NCBI RefSeq assembly: GCF_023195755.1
Contig: NZ_CP096203.1
Location: 1,984,001 to 2,048,000 of the forward strand
Length of the DNA: 64,000 nucleotides
Source: Chryseobacterium nepalense
GTDB taxonomy: Bacteria; Bacteroidota; Bacteroidia; Flavobacteriales; Weeksellaceae
Direction of reading: 5' to 3'
Position numbers and translations under genes: made by a program. The notes under the pieces are model-generated. The model was not told the origin of the DNA and searched no databases. It worked only from the letters and a program-made list of their open reading frames with translations. Shown here in pieces: positions 34,401 to 45,162 of the stretch. How positions within the stretch are numbered: position 1 is the first letter of the stretch; each line of letters opens with the position of its first letter.

Positions 34401-35745
34401 GAATACCCAGTCTGTGAAGCGTAGGTGCCCTGTTCAATAGTACCGGGTGACCTTTCATCACGTTTTCAAGGATATCATATACTACAGGTTCTTTTCTGTC
34501 GATGATTCTCTTTGCAGATTTTACGGTCTTTACAATTCCTCTTTCAATCAGTTTTCTGATAATGAACGGTTTGTAAAGTTCAGCAGCCATATCTTTAGGA
34601 ATACCACATTCGTGAAGCTGTAAGTTTGGACCTACGACAATTACCGAACGTGCAGAGTAATCTACCCTTTTCCCTAATAAGTTCTGACGGAAACGACCCT
34701 GCTTACCTTTCAATGAATCTGAAAGTGATTTCAATGGTCTGTTAGATTCAGATTTTACAGCTGAAGATTTTCTTGTATTATCGAATAATGAATCTACTGA
34801 TTCCTGAAGCATACGCTTCTCGTTTCTCAAGATTACTTCAGGAGCTTTGATCTCCAATAATCTCTTCAAACGGTTGTTTCTGATAATAACTCTTCTGTAA
34901 AGGTCATTCAAATCGGAAGTTGCGAAACGTCCACCATCCAACGGAACCAATGGTCTTAATTCCGGCGGGATTACTGGAAGCACACGCATAATCATCCACT
35001 CAGGCTTGTTGATCATTCTTGTATTAGCACCTCTTAATGCTTCTACAACGTTCAATCTTTTTAAAGCCTCAGTTCTTCTTTGTTTTGAACCTTCATTGTG
35101 AGCTTTATGTCTTAAATCGAAAGACAATGCATCAAGATCGATTCTTTTTAATAACTCCTCAACAGCTTCAGCACCCATTTTAGCGATGAATTTGTTTGGA
35201 TCGGAATCATCAAGATACTGGTTCTCAATTGGAAGAGTTTCCATGATATCCAAGTACTCTTCTTCCGTTAAGAATTCCATATTCTCGAAATCGGAACCGT
35301 CTAATTTTTTAGCAATCCCCTGCTGAATCACTACATATCTTTCGTAGTAGATGATCATATCCAATTTCTTGGAAGGAATTCCTAAAAGGTAACCGATTTT
35401 GTTCGGTAAAGAACGGAAATACCAGATGTGAGCAATTGGAACTACCAAATTGATATGTCCGATTCTCTCTCTACGTACTTTTTTCTCCGTAACCTCTACT
35501 CCACAACGGTCACAAACGATCCCTTTGTAACGAATTCTCTTGTATTTACCACAAGCACATTCGTAATCTTTTACGGGACCGAAGATTTTTTCACAGAACA
35601 AACCATCTCTTTCAGGCTTATGCGTTCTGTAGTTAATGGTTTCCGGCTTAAGAACCTCCCCTCTCGATTCCTGAAGAATCGATTCCGGTGAAGCTAAACC
35701 GATGGTTATTTTATTAAATCTACTTGATTTATTTTTATTTGACAT
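31480..35745 (-). CDS. rpoC: DNA-directed RNA polymerase subunit beta'
   Basis: The 1421-residue product is full-length beta'. Visible hallmarks are the N-terminal zinc site [20 protein letters not shown], the catalytic [12 protein letters not shown] loop with its three Mg2+-binding Asp residues, the rifampicin-independent bridge/trigger regions ([20 protein letters not shown]) and the second zinc site [13 protein letters not shown]. It forms the active centre of RNA polymerase with beta. It follows rpoB by 84 bp; that gap contains a short AT-rich direct repeat (TTTTAGAT repeated). Plus-strand frames inside it are shadows. Confidence 0.98.
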   Translation of the reverse strand: MSNKNKSSRFNKITIGLASPESILQESRGEVLKPETINYRTHKPERDGLFCEKIFGPVKDYECACGKYKRIRYKGIVCDRCGVEVTEKKVRRERIGHINLVVPIAHIWYFRSLPNKIGYLLGIPSKKLDMIIYYERYVVIQQGIAKKLDGSDFENMEFLTEEEYLDIMETLPIENQYLDDSDPNKFIAKMGAEAVEELLKRIDLDALSFDLRHKAHNEGSKQRRTEALKRLNVVEALRGANTRMINKPEWMIMRVLPVIPPELRPLVPLDGGRFATSDLNDLYRRVIIRNNRLKRLLEIKAPEVILRNEKRMLQESVDSLFDNTRKSSAVKSESNRPLKSLSDSLKGKQGRFRQNLLGKRVDYSARSVIVVGPNLQLHECGIPKDMAAELYKPFIIRKLIERGIVKTVKSAKRIIDRKEPVVYDILENVMKGHPVLLNRAPTLHRLGIQAFQPKMIEGKAIQLHPLVTTAFNADFDGDQMAVHLPLGPEAILEAQLLMLGSQNILNPANGSPITVPSQDMVLGLYFMTKELSSTEDMKVKGEGLAFYSPEEAEIAYAEGRVSLNAKVRCRLPVKEDGEIVTRLIETSVGRILFNQIVPKQVGYINELLTKKSLRNVIGKILADTDFPTTVKFLDAMKDLGYSNAFKGGLSFSLGDIVVPVEKKQMIAQSIETVDEIRANYNMGLITDTERYNQVIDVWTNTNAGLTEMIMSRMKVDQGGFNSVYMMLDSGARGSKEQIRQLSGMRGLMAKPQKAGSTGAEIIENPILANFKEGLSILEYFISTHGARKGLADTALKTADAGYLTRRLVDVAQDVIVTEEDCGTLRGTEVTALKKNDEIVEKISERILGRVSLHNIYDPESDELIAEADQVISEALAKRIEEAGLEAVEVRSPLTCEAKKGICAKCYGRNLATGKMIHMGEAVGVIAAQSIGEPGTQLTLRTFHQGGTAGNVSENPSIVARRDGIVEMDEVRTITSEDENGNTAEVVVSRSTEFRLVADNESRTPLMVANVPYGSILAVKPGDKVKKGDVICRWDPYNAVIIAETAGKVEYEDIIQGVSFQLEIDEQTGFEEKVISESRNKKAVPTLKVVDSKGVEQKAYNLPVGAHLMVNDGEKIKAGKVLIKIPRKSAKAGDITGGLPRVTELFEARNPSNPAVVTEIDGVVSYGKIKRGNRELIVEAKTGERKIYLVKLSNQILVQENDFVRAGSPLSDGSITPDDILRIKGPTAVQEYLVNEIQEVYRLQGVKIDDKHFEIIVRQMMTKVSIVDGGDTQFLEGALEHKYDFLEENNRVFGLKVVVEAGDSKVFKPGQMITARELRDENSKLKREDQALVEVREALPATATPVLQGITRAALQTKSFMSAASFQETTKVLNEAAVAGKVDDLHGLKENVIVGHRIPAGTGLKEYQNVIVGSKKEFEDLN

Positions 35746-35829
35746 TTGTTAGATTTTAAATTTTAGATTTTAGATTTTAGATTAATTTCAGAATGTCTCC
35801 ATTCAGCATTGATAATTTAAAATTTAAAA

Positions 35830-38800
35830 TTATTCCTCTAGTCTTACGTCTAATCCAAGACCTTGTAACTCATGAAGTAGTACATTGAATGATTCCGGAA
35901 TACCTGGTTCAGGCATCGATTCACCTTTAGCAATGGCTTCGTAAGTTTTCGCTCTACCAATTACGTCATCCGACTTCACGGTAAGGATCTCTCTCAGGAT
36001 ATTTGATGCTCCGAATGCTTCAAGAGCCCAAACCTCCATCTCTCCGAATCTCTGACCTCCGAACTGAGCTTTACCTCCTAACGGCTGCTGAGTAATCAAT
36101 GAGTATGGACCGATCGAACGTGCGTGCATCTTATCATCAACCATGTGACCTAATTTCAGCATGTAGATCACACCCACGGTCGCTGCCTGAGTAAATCTTT
36201 CTCCGGTACCACCATCATAAAGATAGGTGTGACCGAATTTAGGAAGACCTGCTTTATCTGTGTACTCAGTAATCTGATCAAGCGTTGCCCCATCAAAGAT
36301 CGGTGTTGCAAACTTCAATCCTAATTTCTGACCAGCCCATCCAAGAACTGTTTCATAGATCTGACCGATGTTCATACGTGAAGGTACCCCAAGTGGATTC
36401 AATACGATATCTACTGGTGTTCCGTCTTCAAGGAATGGCATATCTTCTTCACGAACAATTCTCGAAACGATACCTTTGTTACCGTGACGTCCTGCCATTT
36501 TATCTCCTACATTCAGCTTACGTTTCTTAGCGATGTAAACTTTAGCCAACTTCATGATACCTGCAGGAAGTTCATCTCCGATTGAAATTGCGAATTTCTC
36601 ACGGTTTTTAACCCCTTGAATATCGTTGTACTTGATTTTGTAGTTGTGAATTAATTGTTTGATCAATTCATTTTTATCGTTATCAACCGTCCAATCTGAA
36701 CCGCTAACGTTTACATAGTCTTCAACTGAAGTCAATAATTTGTGAGTAAACTTCACCCCTTTACCGATGATTTCTTCGTCAAGGTCGTTTTTAACGCCCT
36801 GAGAAGTTTTACCGCTTACGAGTGTATTTAATTTTTCAATTAAAGTGTTTCTCAAATCATCAAACTTAGCCTTGTAAGTGTTTTCAATTTCTTCAAGCTT
36901 AAGTTTTTCCTCAGTTCTTTTCTTTTTATCTTTAATGTTTCTTGAGAACAATTTCTTGTCGATCACAACACCTCTTAATGAAGAATCTGCTTTTAATGAA
37001 GCATCTTTTACATCACCGGCTTTGTCACCGAAAATCGCTCTAAGAAGTTTTTCTTCAGGAGTCGGGTCAGATTCACCTTTTGGGGTGATTTTACCAATCA
37101 TGATATCTCCAGGCTTCACTTCAGCCCCGATTCTGATCATACCGTTCTCGTCAAGATCTTTAGTAGCTTCTTCAGAAACGTTTGGAATATCTGCTGTAAG
37201 CTCTTCCATACCTAATTTGGTATCACGAACTTCAAGAGAATATTCATCTACGTGGATTGAAGTAAACCAGTCTTCACGTACAACTTTTTCGTTGATTACG
37301 ATCGCATCCTCGAAGTTGTATCCTTTCCAAGGCATGAACGCAACCACTAAGTTTCTACCAAGAGCCAATTCTCCTTTTTCAGTAGCATACCCGTCGCAAA
37401 GTACCTGTCCTTTTTCCACTACGTCACCTACTCTTACATTTGGTCTTAGGGTAATGGTTGTACTTTGGTTGGTTTTTCTAAACTTAGTTAAGTTATATGT
37501 TTTAGTAGCAGACTCGAATTGTACTAAATCTTCGTCTTCGCTTCTTTCATATTTAATAACGATTCTGTCAGCATCAACATATTCTACAGTTCCTGTACCT
37601 TCAGCGTTAATCAAAATTCTTGAATCTCTTGCAACCTGCTGCTCAAGCCCTGTACCCACTACCGGAGCCTGTGGCTTCAATAGAGGAACTGCCTGACGCA
37701 TCATGTTGGATCCCATCAATGCACGGTTCGCATCATCATGCTCCAGGAACGGAATCAATGAAGCTGAAATACCGGAAATCTGGTTTGGTGCTACATCGAT
37801 AAGATTAACCTGAGAAGGCTCAACTACCGGATAGTCACCATCCAATCTTGCAATAATTCTGTCTGTTAAGAAGTCTCCATTATCACTCAATTCAACGTTT
37901 GCCTGAGCAATTACTTTATCTTCTTCATCTTCAGCATTTAAGTAGATAGGATCAGCATTAAGATCAATCTTGCTGTCTGCTACTTTTCTATACGGCGTTT
38001 CGATGAAACCAAGTCTGTTGATTTTAGCATAAATACCTAAAGATGAAATCAAACCGATGTTTGGTCCTTCCGGAGTTTCGATCGGACAAATTCTTCCGTA
38101 GTGCGTATGGTGAACGTCTCGAACCTCGAAACCTGCTCTTTCTCTTGATAAACCTCCAGGCCCTAGTGCAGAAAGTCTACGCTTGTGCGTGATTTCTGAA
38201 AGCGGGTTGGTCTGGTCCATGAACTGAGAAAGCTGGTTGGTACCAAAGAACGAGTTGATTACTGATGTTAACGTTTTAGCATTAACAAGATCAAGCGGCG
38301 TAAAGATTTCGTTATCTCTAACGTTCATTCTTTCCTTGATTGTTCTTGCAATTCTTGAAAGACCTACACCGAACTGTCCTGCCAACTGCTCACCAACCGT
38401 TTTAATTCTTCTGTTTGATAAGTGGTCGATATCATCAACTTCAGCTTTAGAATTTACCAATTCGATCAAGTGTCTTACGATCGCGATGATATCTTCTTTG
38501 GTAAGAACCTCAGTTGTTGTAGGAATATTAAGACCTAACTTTTTGTTTAGTCTGTAACGTCCAACTTCACCTAATGAATATCTTTGCTCAGAGAAGAATA
38601 ATTTTTCAATGATTCCTCTTGCTGTTTCTTCATCTGGCGGATCTGCATTTCTTAACTGACGATAGATGTACTCTACCGCTTCTTTTTCAGAGTTGGTAGG
38701 GTCTTTCTGTAATGTATTCTGGATGATAGAGAATTCATTGCTGTTTTCTTTGTGAATCAGGATTGATTTCACACCAGCATCAAGAATAAGATCTAAATGT

Positions 38801-39651
38801 TCTTTTTCAAGAATAGTTTCTCTGTCCAAGATGATCTCGTTTCTTTCGATAGAAACTACTTCACCTGTATCTTCGTCTACGAAATCTTCAAACCAAGTGT
38901 TCAAAACTCTCGCAGCTAATGTTCTTCCTTCTACTTTTTTAAGGGCAGCTTTAGAAACTTTCACTTCCTCAGCAAGATCGAAGATCTGAAGGATGTCCTT
39001 ATCAGATTCGTATCCGATTGCTCTTAATAAAGTTGTTAATGGTAACTTTTTCTTACGGTCGATATACGCGTACATAACGCTGTTGATATCGGTTGTAAAT
39101 TCCATCCAAGATCCTTTAAAAGGAATGATTCTTGAATAATATAATTTGGTTCCGTTTGCGTGGTACGTCTGTCCGAAGAATACACCAGGCGAACGGTGTA
39201 ACTGGGTAACGATAACTCTCTCAGCACCATTGATGATGAAAGATCCACTAGGAGTCATATAAGGAACCGGACCTAAGTATACATCCTGAACTACGGTTTG
39301 GAAATCCTCGTGTTCTGGGTCTGTACAATACAATTTAAGCCTTGCTTTAAGAGGAACTGAATAAGTCAATCCTCTTTCCACACACTCATCGATTGAATAA
39401 CGCGGAGAATCTACCAGATAATCCAGGAATTCCAACACAAATTGGTTTCTGGAATCCGTAATCGGGAAGTTTTCCTGAAAAGTCTTGTAAAGACCTTCAT
39501 TCGTTCTGTCTTCAGGAAGCGTATCAAGCTGGAAAAACTCTCTAAAAGACTCGATCTGGATGTCCAGGAAGTCAGGAGTGATGATTTTTCCTTTTGCTGA
39601 CGAGAAATTAATTCTCGGCGTTCCCTTAGTTGTTGCTGTTGTTTTACTCAT
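35830..39651 (-). CDS. rpoB: DNA-directed RNA polymerase subunit beta
   Basis: The 1273-residue product is full-length beta. The rifampicin-binding region is intact: [34 protein letters not shown] and the [11 protein letters not shown] motif. Later blocks [13 protein letters not shown] and the C-terminal [12 protein letters not shown] and [15 protein letters not shown] are present. The residues at classic resistance positions (Gln, Asp, His, Arg, Ser in the first two segments) look wild-type. It has its own promoter and a leader of about 310 nt. Confidence 0.98.
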   Translation of the reverse strand: MSKTTATTKGTPRINFSSAKGKIITPDFLDIQIESFREFFQLDTLPEDRTNEGLYKTFQENFPITDSRNQFVLEFLDYLVDSPRYSIDECVERGLTYSVPLKARLKLYCTDPEHEDFQTVVQDVYLGPVPYMTPSGSFIINGAERVIVTQLHRSPGVFFGQTYHANGTKLYYSRIIPFKGSWMEFTTDINSVMYAYIDRKKKLPLTTLLRAIGYESDKDILQIFDLAEEVKVSKAALKKVEGRTLAARVLNTWFEDFVDEDTGEVVSIERNEIILDRETILEKEHLDLILDAGVKSILIHKENSNEFSIIQNTLQKDPTNSEKEAVEYIYRQLRNADPPDEETARGIIEKLFFSEQRYSLGEVGRYRLNKKLGLNIPTTTEVLTKEDIIAIVRHLIELVNSKAEVDDIDHLSNRRIKTVGEQLAGQFGVGLSRIARTIKERMNVRDNEIFTPLDLVNAKTLTSVINSFFGTNQLSQFMDQTNPLSEITHKRRLSALGPGGLSRERAGFEVRDVHHTHYGRICPIETPEGPNIGLISSLGIYAKINRLGFIETPYRKVADSKIDLNADPIYLNAEDEEDKVIAQANVELSDNGDFLTDRIIARLDGDYPVVEPSQVNLIDVAPNQISGISASLIPFLEHDDANRALMGSNMMRQAVPLLKPQAPVVGTGLEQQVARDSRILINAEGTGTVEYVDADRIVIKYERSEDEDLVQFESATKTYNLTKFRKTNQSTTITLRPNVRVGDVVEKGQVLCDGYATEKGELALGRNLVVAFMPWKGYNFEDAIVINEKVVREDWFTSIHVDEYSLEVRDTKLGMEELTADIPNVSEEATKDLDENGMIRIGAEVKPGDIMIGKITPKGESDPTPEEKLLRAIFGDKAGDVKDASLKADSSLRGVVIDKKLFSRNIKDKKKRTEEKLKLEEIENTYKAKFDDLRNTLIEKLNTLVSGKTSQGVKNDLDEEIIGKGVKFTHKLLTSVEDYVNVSGSDWTVDNDKNELIKQLIHNYKIKYNDIQGVKNREKFAISIGDELPAGIMKLAKVYIAKKRKLNVGDKMAGRHGNKGIVSRIVREEDMPFLEDGTPVDIVLNPLGVPSRMNIGQIYETVLGWAGQKLGLKFATPIFDGATLDQITEYTDKAGLPKFGHTYLYDGGTGERFTQAATVGVIYMLKLGHMVDDKMHARSIGPYSLITQQPLGGKAQFGGQRFGEMEVWALEAFGASNILREILTVKSDDVIGRAKTYEAIAKGESMPEPGIPESFNVLLHELQGLGLDVRLEE

Positions 39652-39964
39652 AAAACTTTTAAGAAAGGGTTAAAAAATATTTTGATTTATTAAAAAATAT
39701 CAGGAGCTGAAAAAGAGAATTATGAAAAGATAAAGACTTCAAATGTTGGCGCTATTAGAAATTGTCTTTGCTCTTTTACATTCTTAAGATCTGATCCTAA
39801 CTGCAACACTGGTATATCTTTTCACAGCGTAATGCAAAATATTTTTTACTTTTGAAGCGGAAAGCCATAATATCTATATACAACAAAGCCCTTTCATAAT
39901 ATGAAAGAGTTGATTCACAGTATATTATTAATTTATAAACAAATTTTCGCGCCAAAAGAGAATG

Positions 39965-39995
39965 CAAATTTACAAAAACTTATCCACATTTACAA
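39965..39995 (-). promoter_or_regulatory. Promoter of rpoBC (TTG-N20-TAAATTTG)
   Basis: On the minus strand TTG (39995-39993) and TAAATTTGC (39972-39964) are spaced by 20 nt, an ideal Bacteroidota promoter. Transcription should begin near 39960, about 310 nt before rpoB. Confidence 0.7.
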
Positions 39996-40204
39996 TTTTT
40001 ATTAAATAATTTAGTTTTAATGAGTTGAGTATTTGCTAATGTGAAATTCTTACACTCCATAAAAAAATTCTTTGAATTTTGACATTCCTATCGGAGGAGC
40101 TAACAGGATTCTTTAGTGATCATAAGGATTATTTGTGTAAAGGCTAAAATCTCATCCATTGCACAAATAGCACTAGCCCCGATAGAAGCAATTGTTTGAG
40201 CTCA

Positions 40205-40257
40205 TTTTTCTTTGTTTCGACTCGGCGGCAAAGCCGCCGAGCCGAAACAAAGAAAAA
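40205..40257. repeat. 25-bp-arm hairpin with GGCGGCAAAGCCGCC core
   Basis: Arms 40205-40229 and 40233-40257 pair with a single A/C mismatch around an AAA loop. The core CTCGGCGGC-AAA-GCCGCCGAG matches the palindrome at 27019-27035. It lies between the rplL terminator and the rpoB promoter. Confidence 0.88.
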
Positions 40258-40291
40258 TAGCGAGTGCGGATAGCGGGATTAAGCTCCTCAC

Positions 40292-40320
40292 AAAAAAAGC
40301 CCGGACAATGTCCAGGCTTT
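40292..40320 (-). terminator. Terminator/attenuator after rplL
   Basis: AAAGCC-C-GGAC (40296-40306) pairs with GTCC-A-GGCTTT (40310-40320) around AAT; the transcript then has a run of U. It starts 20 bp after the rplL stop codon and would uncouple rplKAJL from rpoBC. Confidence 0.8.
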
Positions 40321-40340
40321 ATATCTATAGAGAAATTGAA

Positions 40341-40709
40341 TTACTTCACTTCTACTTCAGCACCAGCTTCTTCTAATTGCTTCTTAAGCGCTTCAGCTTC
40401 GTCTTTAGAGATACCTGTTTTGATTGGAGCAGGAGCACCATCTACGATATCTTTAGCTTCTTTAAGACCAGCACCAGTTAAATCTTTTACCAATTTAACG
40501 ATCGCTAATTTAGAAGCACCTGCAGACTTAAGAATTACGTCGAATTCAGTTTTTTCTTCAGCAGCTTCAGCAGCACCTCCACCTGCAACTACAACTGCAG
40601 CAGCAGCTGGCTCAATTCCGTACTCATCCTTAAGGATAGCAGCTAATTCGTTTACGTCTTTTACTGTTAAGTTTACTAGCGTTTCAGCTAAATTTTTTAA
40701 ATCTGACAT
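40341..40709 (-). CDS. rplL: 50S ribosomal protein L7/L12
   Basis: The 122-residue product has the N-terminal dimerisation domain ([30 protein letters not shown] region), an Ala-rich hinge ([15 protein letters not shown]) and the C-terminal factor-binding domain with [21 protein letters not shown] and the final [10 protein letters not shown]. It forms the flexible stalk that recruits elongation factors. It follows rplJ by 46 bp, the usual order. Confidence 0.98.
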   Translation of the reverse strand: MSDLKNLAETLVNLTVKDVNELAAILKDEYGIEPAAAAVVVAGGGAAEAAEEKTEFDVILKSAGASKLAIVKLVKDLTGAGLKEAKDIVDGAPAPIKTGISKDEAEALKKQLEEAGAEVEVK

Positions 40710-40755
40710 TGTTGTAATGTTTTTGTTGATTATTTATTTAATTTTTTGAGTGTAA

Positions 40756-41343
40756 TTATTCAACAGCTGGAGCCTCACCTTCGGCAGCTGGAGTTTCTGG
40801 AGTTTCAGCAGCCGGAGCTTCTTCAACTGCAGGTGCAGCTTCTTCAGCTTGAGCTTCTGTACCTTCAGATTTGTTTTGAAGAGCAGAAACAACTCTCTGG
40901 ATTGGAGACTGAAGTAATCCGATGATTTCACCGATCATTTCTTCTCTAGACTTGATGCTAACTAAGGCATCAAGGTTGTTGTCACCAAGGTAGAAAGTTT
41001 CCTGTACGAAAGCTGATTTCAATGCAGGTTTTTCTTCTTTCTTTCTGAAGTCTTTGATTAATTTTGCAGGAGCGTTAGCTGTTTCAGCAATCATTAATGC
41101 AGAGTTTCCTTTGAAAGTTTCGAACATTTCAGAGAAATCTACTCCATCAATCTGCTCCATTGCTTTTTGCAAAAGTGTATTTTTCACCACTTTCACTTTG
41201 ATATTTTGCTTGAAAGCCTGTCTTCTGAATTCAGAAGATTTAGCAGCGTTCAAACCGTCCAGATCAGCTACATATACTACTTTAGCATCCTGAAGCAAAT
41301 CTTTGATCTCTTGTATCGCTACAACTTTTTGGTCTTTTGTCAT
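40756..41343 (-). CDS. rplJ: 50S ribosomal protein L10 with extended acidic tail
   Basis: The product is 195 residues; residues 1-155 are typical L10 (QKVVAIQEIKDLLQDAKVVY, GLNAAKSSEFRRQAFK, KVVKNTLLQKAM) with the helix that binds L7/L12 dimers. The last ~40 residues are an Ala/Glu/Pro-rich tail (AEEAAPAVEEAPAAETPETP), longer than in E. coli (165 residues) but of a kind common in Bacteroidota. It is separated from rplA by 17 bp, so any L10-binding leader must lie within rplA. Confidence 0.96.
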   Translation of the reverse strand: MTKDQKVVAIQEIKDLLQDAKVVYVADLDGLNAAKSSEFRRQAFKQNIKVKVVKNTLLQKAMEQIDGVDFSEMFETFKGNSALMIAETANAPAKLIKDFRKKEEKPALKSAFVQETFYLGDNNLDALVSIKSREEMIGEIIGLLQSPIQRVVSALQNKSEGTEAQAEEAAPAVEEAPAAETPETPAAEGEAPAVE

Positions 41344-41360
41344 TGTCTTAGGATTTAGTA

Positions 41361-42053
41361 TTAGTTAATAGCTTTAGTATCGATTGCAATACCAGGACTC
41401 ATTGTAGAAGATAAATAGATAGACTTCACATAAGTACCTTTAGCAGCAGTTGGCTTCATTTTGATCAAAGTAGAGATCAATTCCTGAGCATTTTCCTTGA
41501 TTTTAGCAGCATCAAAAGATACTTTACCAATACCAGCGTGGATAATTCCGTATTTGTCTACTTTAAAGTCAATTTTACCAGCTTTTACTTCAGTTACTGC
41601 CTTACCAATTTCCATGGTTACAGTTCCTGATTTTGGGTTCGGCATTAAACCTCTTGGTCCTAATACTCTACCTAATGGTCCTAATTTACCCATTACAGCC
41701 GGCATTGTAACGATAACGTCAACATCTGTCCAACCTTCTTTGATTTTTTGTAAATATTCATCAAGACCTACATAGTCAGCTCCTGCTTCTTTAGCTTCTG
41801 CTTCTTTATCCGGAGTTACTAAAGCCAACACCTTAACATCTTTACCAGTACCGTGAGGAAGAGATACAACACCTCTTACCATTTGGTTTGCTTTTCTTGG
41901 ATCTACCCCTAATCTTACAGCGATATCTACAGAAGCATCAAACTTTGCAGTGTTTACCTCTTTTACAAGAGCTGCACCTTCTTCAAGGTTATAGATTCTT
42001 CCTTTTTCTACTTTGCTTAAAGCTTCCTTTTGCTTTTTAGTTAATTTTGCCAT
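41361..42053 (-). CDS. rplA: 50S ribosomal protein L1
   Basis: The 230-residue product has all L1 blocks: [51 protein letters not shown] and [12 protein letters not shown]1 forms the mobile stalk at the tRNA exit site and usually represses its own operon by binding the mRNA leader. It is 11 bp downstream of rplK. Confidence 0.98.
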   Translation of the reverse strand: MAKLTKKQKEALSKVEKGRIYNLEEGAALVKEVNTAKFDASVDIAVRLGVDPRKANQMVRGVVSLPHGTGKDVKVLALVTPDKEAEAKEAGADYVGLDEYLQKIKEGWTDVDVIVTMPAVMGKLGPLGRVLGPRGLMPNPKSGTVTMEIGKAVTEVKAGKIDFKVDKYGIIHAGIGKVSFDAAKIKENAQELISTLIKMKPTAAKGTYVKSIYLSSTMSPGIAIDTKAIN

Positions 42054-42064
42054 TTCTTTAAGTA

Positions 42065-42511
42065 TTAAGCGTTAAAAGTTGGTTTAGTTCCTGTTACTCT
42101 TAATCCCATAGATCTAGCAGTACCTGCAACCATAGAAACTGCAGAATCCATTGTAAAGCAGTTAAGGTCAGTCATTTTATCTTCAGCGATTTTCTTCACT
42201 TGATCCCAAGATACAGAACCCACTTTGTTTCTGTTTGGTTCTCCGGAACCACCCTTGATCTTAGCCGCATCCATTAACTGGATTGCTGCAGGAGGAGTTT
42301 TGATTACGAATTCAAAAGATTTGTCTTCGTATACTGTAATAACTACAGGTAAAACTTGTCCCGGCTTATCTTGAGTTCTTCCGTTAAATTGCTTACAAAA
42401 CTCCATGATGTTCACACCTGCAGAACCCAAAGCTGGACCTACTGGTGGAGAAGGGTTAGCTGCGCCACCTTTCACCTGAAGCTTTACCATTTTAAAGACT
42501 TTTTTAGCCAT
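42065..42511 (-). CDS. rplK: 50S ribosomal protein L11
   Basis: The 148-residue product has [20 protein letters not shown] and [12 protein letters not shown] at the N-terminus and the rRNA-binding C-terminal domain ([33 protein letters not shown]). It binds the GTPase-associated centre of 23S rRNA. It is first in the rplKAJL unit, which has its own promoter 98 nt upstream. Confidence 0.98.
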   Translation of the reverse strand: MAKKVFKMVKLQVKGGAANPSPPVGPALGSAGVNIMEFCKQFNGRTQDKPGQVLPVVITVYEDKSFEFVIKTPPAAIQLMDAAKIKGGSGEPNRNKVGSVSWDQVKKIAEDKMTDLNCFTMDSAVSMVAGTARSMGLRVTGTKPTFNA

Positions 42512-42608
42512 TGTTTGTTTTTTAAATTTGAATAATTAATGAGTTTGGAAGCATTATTATTCAGTAGGTTACCCATTCTCACATTAAGTATGCCTACTTT
42601 TCGGACTG

Positions 42609-42638
42609 CAAAATTATAAAATATTTTTGAAATAGCAA
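42609..42638 (-). promoter_or_regulatory. Promoter of rplKAJL (TTG-N19-TAATTTTG)
   Basis: On the minus strand TTG (42638-42636) and TAATTTTGC (42616-42608) are spaced by 19 nt. The leader of about 90 nt contains AGTAGG/CCTACT pairing around GAGAATGGGTAA, a possible regulatory hairpin for L1 autoregulation; that last point is inference. Confidence 0.7.
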
Positions 42639-42673
42639 ATTGATATTATTATTTTTAGTAAATATTTAAAATA

Positions 42674-42706
42674 AAAATCCACTTACCTTTTTGATAAGTG
42701 GATTTT
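42674..42706 (-). terminator. Terminator after nusG
   Basis: AAAATCCACTTA (42674-42685) and TAAGTGGATTTT (42695-42706) form a perfect 12-bp stem with a 9-nt loop 20 bp after the nusG stop codon. Confidence 0.88.
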
Positions 42707-42726
42707 AAAATATCTTTAAGTATGTT

Positions 42727-43269
42727 TTATACTTTTTCTACCTGTACGTAGCTGAGTTCCATTGGGGTTTTTCTACCAAAGATCAGAACCGAAACTTCAA
42801 TTTTCTTTTTATCTTCAAGAATTTTCTCTACAGTTCCGTTGAATCCGTTGAATGGTCCGTCAATTACTTTAACGTTTTCACCCACTACATATGGGATTTC
42901 AACATCGCTTGCAAATTCAGAAAGCTCATCCATTCTTCCCAGCATTCTGTTTACTTCAGATTTTCTCATCGGAACAGGATCCCCTCCTTTTGTTAAGCTT
43001 AAGAAAGAAATAACTCCTGGAATGTTCTTAATAACGTGAGGAATTTCTCCCATCAAATCAGCTTCAATCATCAGGTAACCAGGATAGTAAGGTCTTTCTT
43101 TAGGAACTTTTTTACCGTTTCTGATCTGAATAACCTTTTCCATAGGAATAACTACCTGAGTAACGTACTGCTCAAACCCTAAACGTTTGATTTCCGTCTC
43201 AATGTAGTTTTTCACTTTATTTTCCTGTCCGCTGATTGCTTTCAGCACATACCATTTCAATTCGCTCAT
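42727..43269 (-). CDS. nusG: Transcription termination/antitermination factor NusG
   Basis: The 180-residue product has the NGN domain (WYVLKAISGQENKVKNYIET, YYPGYLMIEADL, VKNIPGVISFL) and a C-terminal KOW domain (GENVKVIDGPFNGFNGTVEK). It couples RNA polymerase to Rho or the ribosome and reduces pausing. It is 21 bp downstream of secE. Confidence 0.97.
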   Translation of the reverse strand: MSELKWYVLKAISGQENKVKNYIETEIKRLGFEQYVTQVVIPMEKVIQIRNGKKVPKERPYYPGYLMIEADLMGEIPHVIKNIPGVISFLSLTKGGDPVPMRKSEVNRMLGRMDELSEFASDVEIPYVVGENVKVIDGPFNGFNGTVEKILEDKKKIEVSVLIFGRKTPMELSYVQVEKV

Positions 43270-43290
43270 TATGGGAAAATACTTTTATTA

Positions 43291-43497
43291 TTAATTGAAC
43301 AAGTTGATAAGCATTCCTATTATGTTGCTGATTGCTTTAGAAAACAACTCGTCAACACCAAAGGTAAATAGAGCCAAGATCACTGTCGCTACGGTCACTA
43401 CAATTGTAGAAGACTGCAGGTCAGACCATTTTGGCCATTCAACTTTATGTCTGAATTCGTTATAAGAACCTTTTAAAAAATTGATTAATGAACTCAT
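43291..43497 (-). CDS. secE: Preprotein translocase subunit SecE
   Basis: The 68-residue product (MSSLINFLKGSYNEFRHKVE) has the conserved amphipathic KVEWPKWSDLQSST helix and one transmembrane helix (IVVTVATVILALFTFGV), the minimal SecE. It clamps SecY in the inner-membrane translocon. The open frame continues upstream into the tRNA-Trp gene, which shows that the longer start is wrong. Order tuf, tRNA-Trp, secE, nusG is the classical one. Confidence 0.95.
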   Translation of the reverse strand: MSSLINFLKGSYNEFRHKVEWPKWSDLQSSTIVVTVATVILALFTFGVDELFSKAISNIIGMLINLFN

Positions 43498-43509
43498 AAT
43501 TGTTATTTG

Positions 43510-43580
43510 CACGGGCACAAGGATTCGAACCCTGATCAACGGTTTTGGAGACCGGTATCCTACCATTGGACGATGCCCGT
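43510..43580 (-). tRNA. trnW: tRNA-Trp (CCA)
   Basis: The acceptor arms ACGGGCA and TGCCCGT pair perfectly; the anticodon loop CTCCAAA gives CCA; GGTTCGAATCC is the T-arm. CCA is not encoded. It lies between tuf and secE. Confidence 0.95.
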
Positions 43581-43585
43581 AGTTA

Positions 43586-43622
43586 AAAAGCTTCCGTAAA
43601 GAAGTTCCTTACGGAAGCTTTT
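43586..43622 (-). terminator. Hairpin between tuf and tRNA-Trp
   Basis: AAAAGCTTCCGTAA (43586-43599) and TTACGGAAGCTTTT (43609-43622) form a perfect 14-bp stem, 17 bp after the tuf stop codon. It would end or attenuate tuf transcription, so tRNA-Trp-secE-nusG need read-through or a promoter within tuf. Confidence 0.85.
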
Positions 43623-43638
43623 ATATTGTAATAGATGA

Positions 43639-44844
43639 TTAGTCTAAGATTTCAGTAACCTGACCTGAACCAACTGTTCTACCTCCTTCTCTGATCGCGA
43701 ATCTAAGACCCTCGTTAAGAGCGATTGGTTGTAACAATTCTACAGTGATCTCTAAGTTATCACCAGGCATTACCATTTCTACACCTTCTGGTAAGAAGAT
43801 CTCACCTGTAACGTCAGTAGTTCTTACGTAGAACTGAGGACGGTATTTGTTGTGGAATGGAGTGTGACGTCCACCTTCTTCTTTAGAAAGGATATAAACA
43901 GATGCTTTGAATTTTTTGTGTGGCTTCACAGAATCTTTCTTAGCGATTACCATACCTCTCTTGATGTCAGTTTTTTCAATACCTCTCAACAATAGACCTA
44001 CGTTATCACCAGCTTCACCTCTGTCTAGGATTTTTCTGAACATCTCAACCCCTGTAATTGTAGAAGTTAATTTTTCATCACCCATCCCTACGATATCTAC
44101 AGGATCACCAGTGTTGATGATACCAGCTTCGATTCTACCAGTTGCTACAGTACCTCTACCAGTAATAGAGAATACATCTTCGATTGGCATCAAGAATGGC
44201 TTATCAGTATCTCTGATTGGCTCTTCGATCCACTCATCAACAGCATCCATTAATTGCTCAACAGACTTAAACCACTTATCGTCAGAGTTACCTTCAGTAG
44301 CAGCAGTAAGTGCACCAAGAGCAGAACCTTGGATTACAGGAGAGTTATCTCCATCAAATTCATAAGTAGATAATAAGTCTCTAAGCTCCATTTCAACAAG
44401 CTCTAATAACTCAGCATCATCCACCATGTCAACTTTATTCATGAAAACAACGATTCTTGGTACGTTTACCTGACGGCAAAGTAGAATGTGTTCTCTTGTT
44501 TGAGGCATTGGTCCGTCAGTCGCAGCACATACCACGATAGCTCCGTCCATCTGAGCAGCACCTGTTACCATGTTCTTTACGTAATCCGCGTGACCTGGAC
44601 AGTCAACGTGAGCATAGTGTCTTTTTTCAGTTTCGTATTCGATGTGAGCTGTATTGATAGTAATACCTCTTTCTTTTTCTTCTGGAGCAGAGTCAATTGC
44701 AGAGAAGTCTTTTTTCTCAGCAAGACCTTTGCTAGCTAATACAGCAGAAATAGCAGCTGTAAGAGTAGTTTTACCATGGTCAACGTGACCAATAGTACCA
44801 ATGTTCAAGTGTGGTTTGTTACGATTAAACGTTTCCTTTGCCAT
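43639..44844 (-). CDS. tuf: Translation elongation factor Tu
   Basis: The 401-residue product contains the GTPase motifs [22 protein letters not shown] and NKVD, the switch [13 protein letters not shown] and the aminoacyl-tRNA-binding domains 2 and 3 ([13 protein letters not shown], ending GQVTEILD). It delivers aminoacyl-tRNA to the ribosome. Its strong promoter lies 44 nt upstream. In many bacteria tuf follows a Thr-Tyr-Gly-Thr tRNA array directly; here that array is 10.5 kb away. Confidence 0.98.
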   Translation of the reverse strand: MAKETFNRNKPHLNIGTIGHVDHGKTTLTAAISAVLASKGLAEKKDFSAIDSAPEEKERGITINTAHIEYETEKRHYAHVDCPGHADYVKNMVTGAAQMDGAIVVCAATDGPMPQTREHILLCRQVNVPRIVVFMNKVDMVDDAELLELVEMELRDLLSTYEFDGDNSPVIQGSALGALTAATEGNSDDKWFKSVEQLMDAVDEWIEEPIRDTDKPFLMPIEDVFSITGRGTVATGRIEAGIINTGDPVDIVGMGDEKLTSTITGVEMFRKILDRGEAGDNVGLLLRGIEKTDIKRGMVIAKKDSVKPHKKFKASVYILSKEEGGRHTPFHNKYRPQFYVRTTDVTGEIFLPEGVEMVMPGDNLEITVELLQPIALNEGLRFAIREGGRTVGSGQVTEILD

Positions 44845-44887
44845 GATTTAAAATTATTTATTTATTGTTTTTCAAATTTTCGGTGTG

Positions 44888-44914
44888 CAAATATAATGAA
44901 TTTTTAAATACCAA
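44888..44914 (-). promoter_or_regulatory. Promoter of tuf (TTG-N16-TATATTTG)
   Basis: On the minus strand TTG (44914-44912) and TATATTTGC (44895-44887); the GCAAATATA octamer context is the same as in the tRNA array promoter. A second TAAATTTG (44998-44991) lies further upstream. Confidence 0.6.
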
Positions 44915-45162
44915 AACCTTTTTCTTGAAAAAAGTTTCAATATTCAAATCCAATGAAGTACAAACCTTATATTTCAATGTATTGAGATTGCAAATTTACA
45001 CAAATTTCTTAATTGAAAAAATCCCTGTGAACCTTTTCATTAAATTATAAACTATCTCTTTAATTCTTAATCACATAAATCCAATTAAAAAAAATAAATA
45101 TAATAAAAACCATCATTCACATTTTATCGTAAATGGAAATACGAACCTTAAATATTAATATT
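44915..45162. other. AT-rich divergent spacer between tuf and the DUF4394 gene
   Basis: Together with the tuf promoter this makes a 318-bp gap. Apart from the second -7-like box at 44991-44998 (minus) nothing is recognised; no clear promoter for the DUF4394 gene was found. Confidence 0.5.

Larger units (their letters stand above)
39652..40290. other. Long rplL-rpoB spacer and rpoB leader
   Basis: This 640-bp stretch holds no gene. It contains the rpoB promoter (39965-39995), a probable leader of about 310 nt from there to the rpoB ATG, and the giant hairpin at 40205-40257. The segment between about 40020 and 40200 shows no feature I can name. Confidence 0.7.

Noticed and set aside
36878..37696. 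272-codon plus-strand frame inside rpoB
   Set aside because: Shadow of a highly conserved coding sequence; Ser/Thr-rich composition follows from codon usage on the opposite strand.
43498..43566. N-terminal extension of secE
   Set aside because: The added residues are encoded by the tRNA-Trp gene, so the start is MSSLINF.
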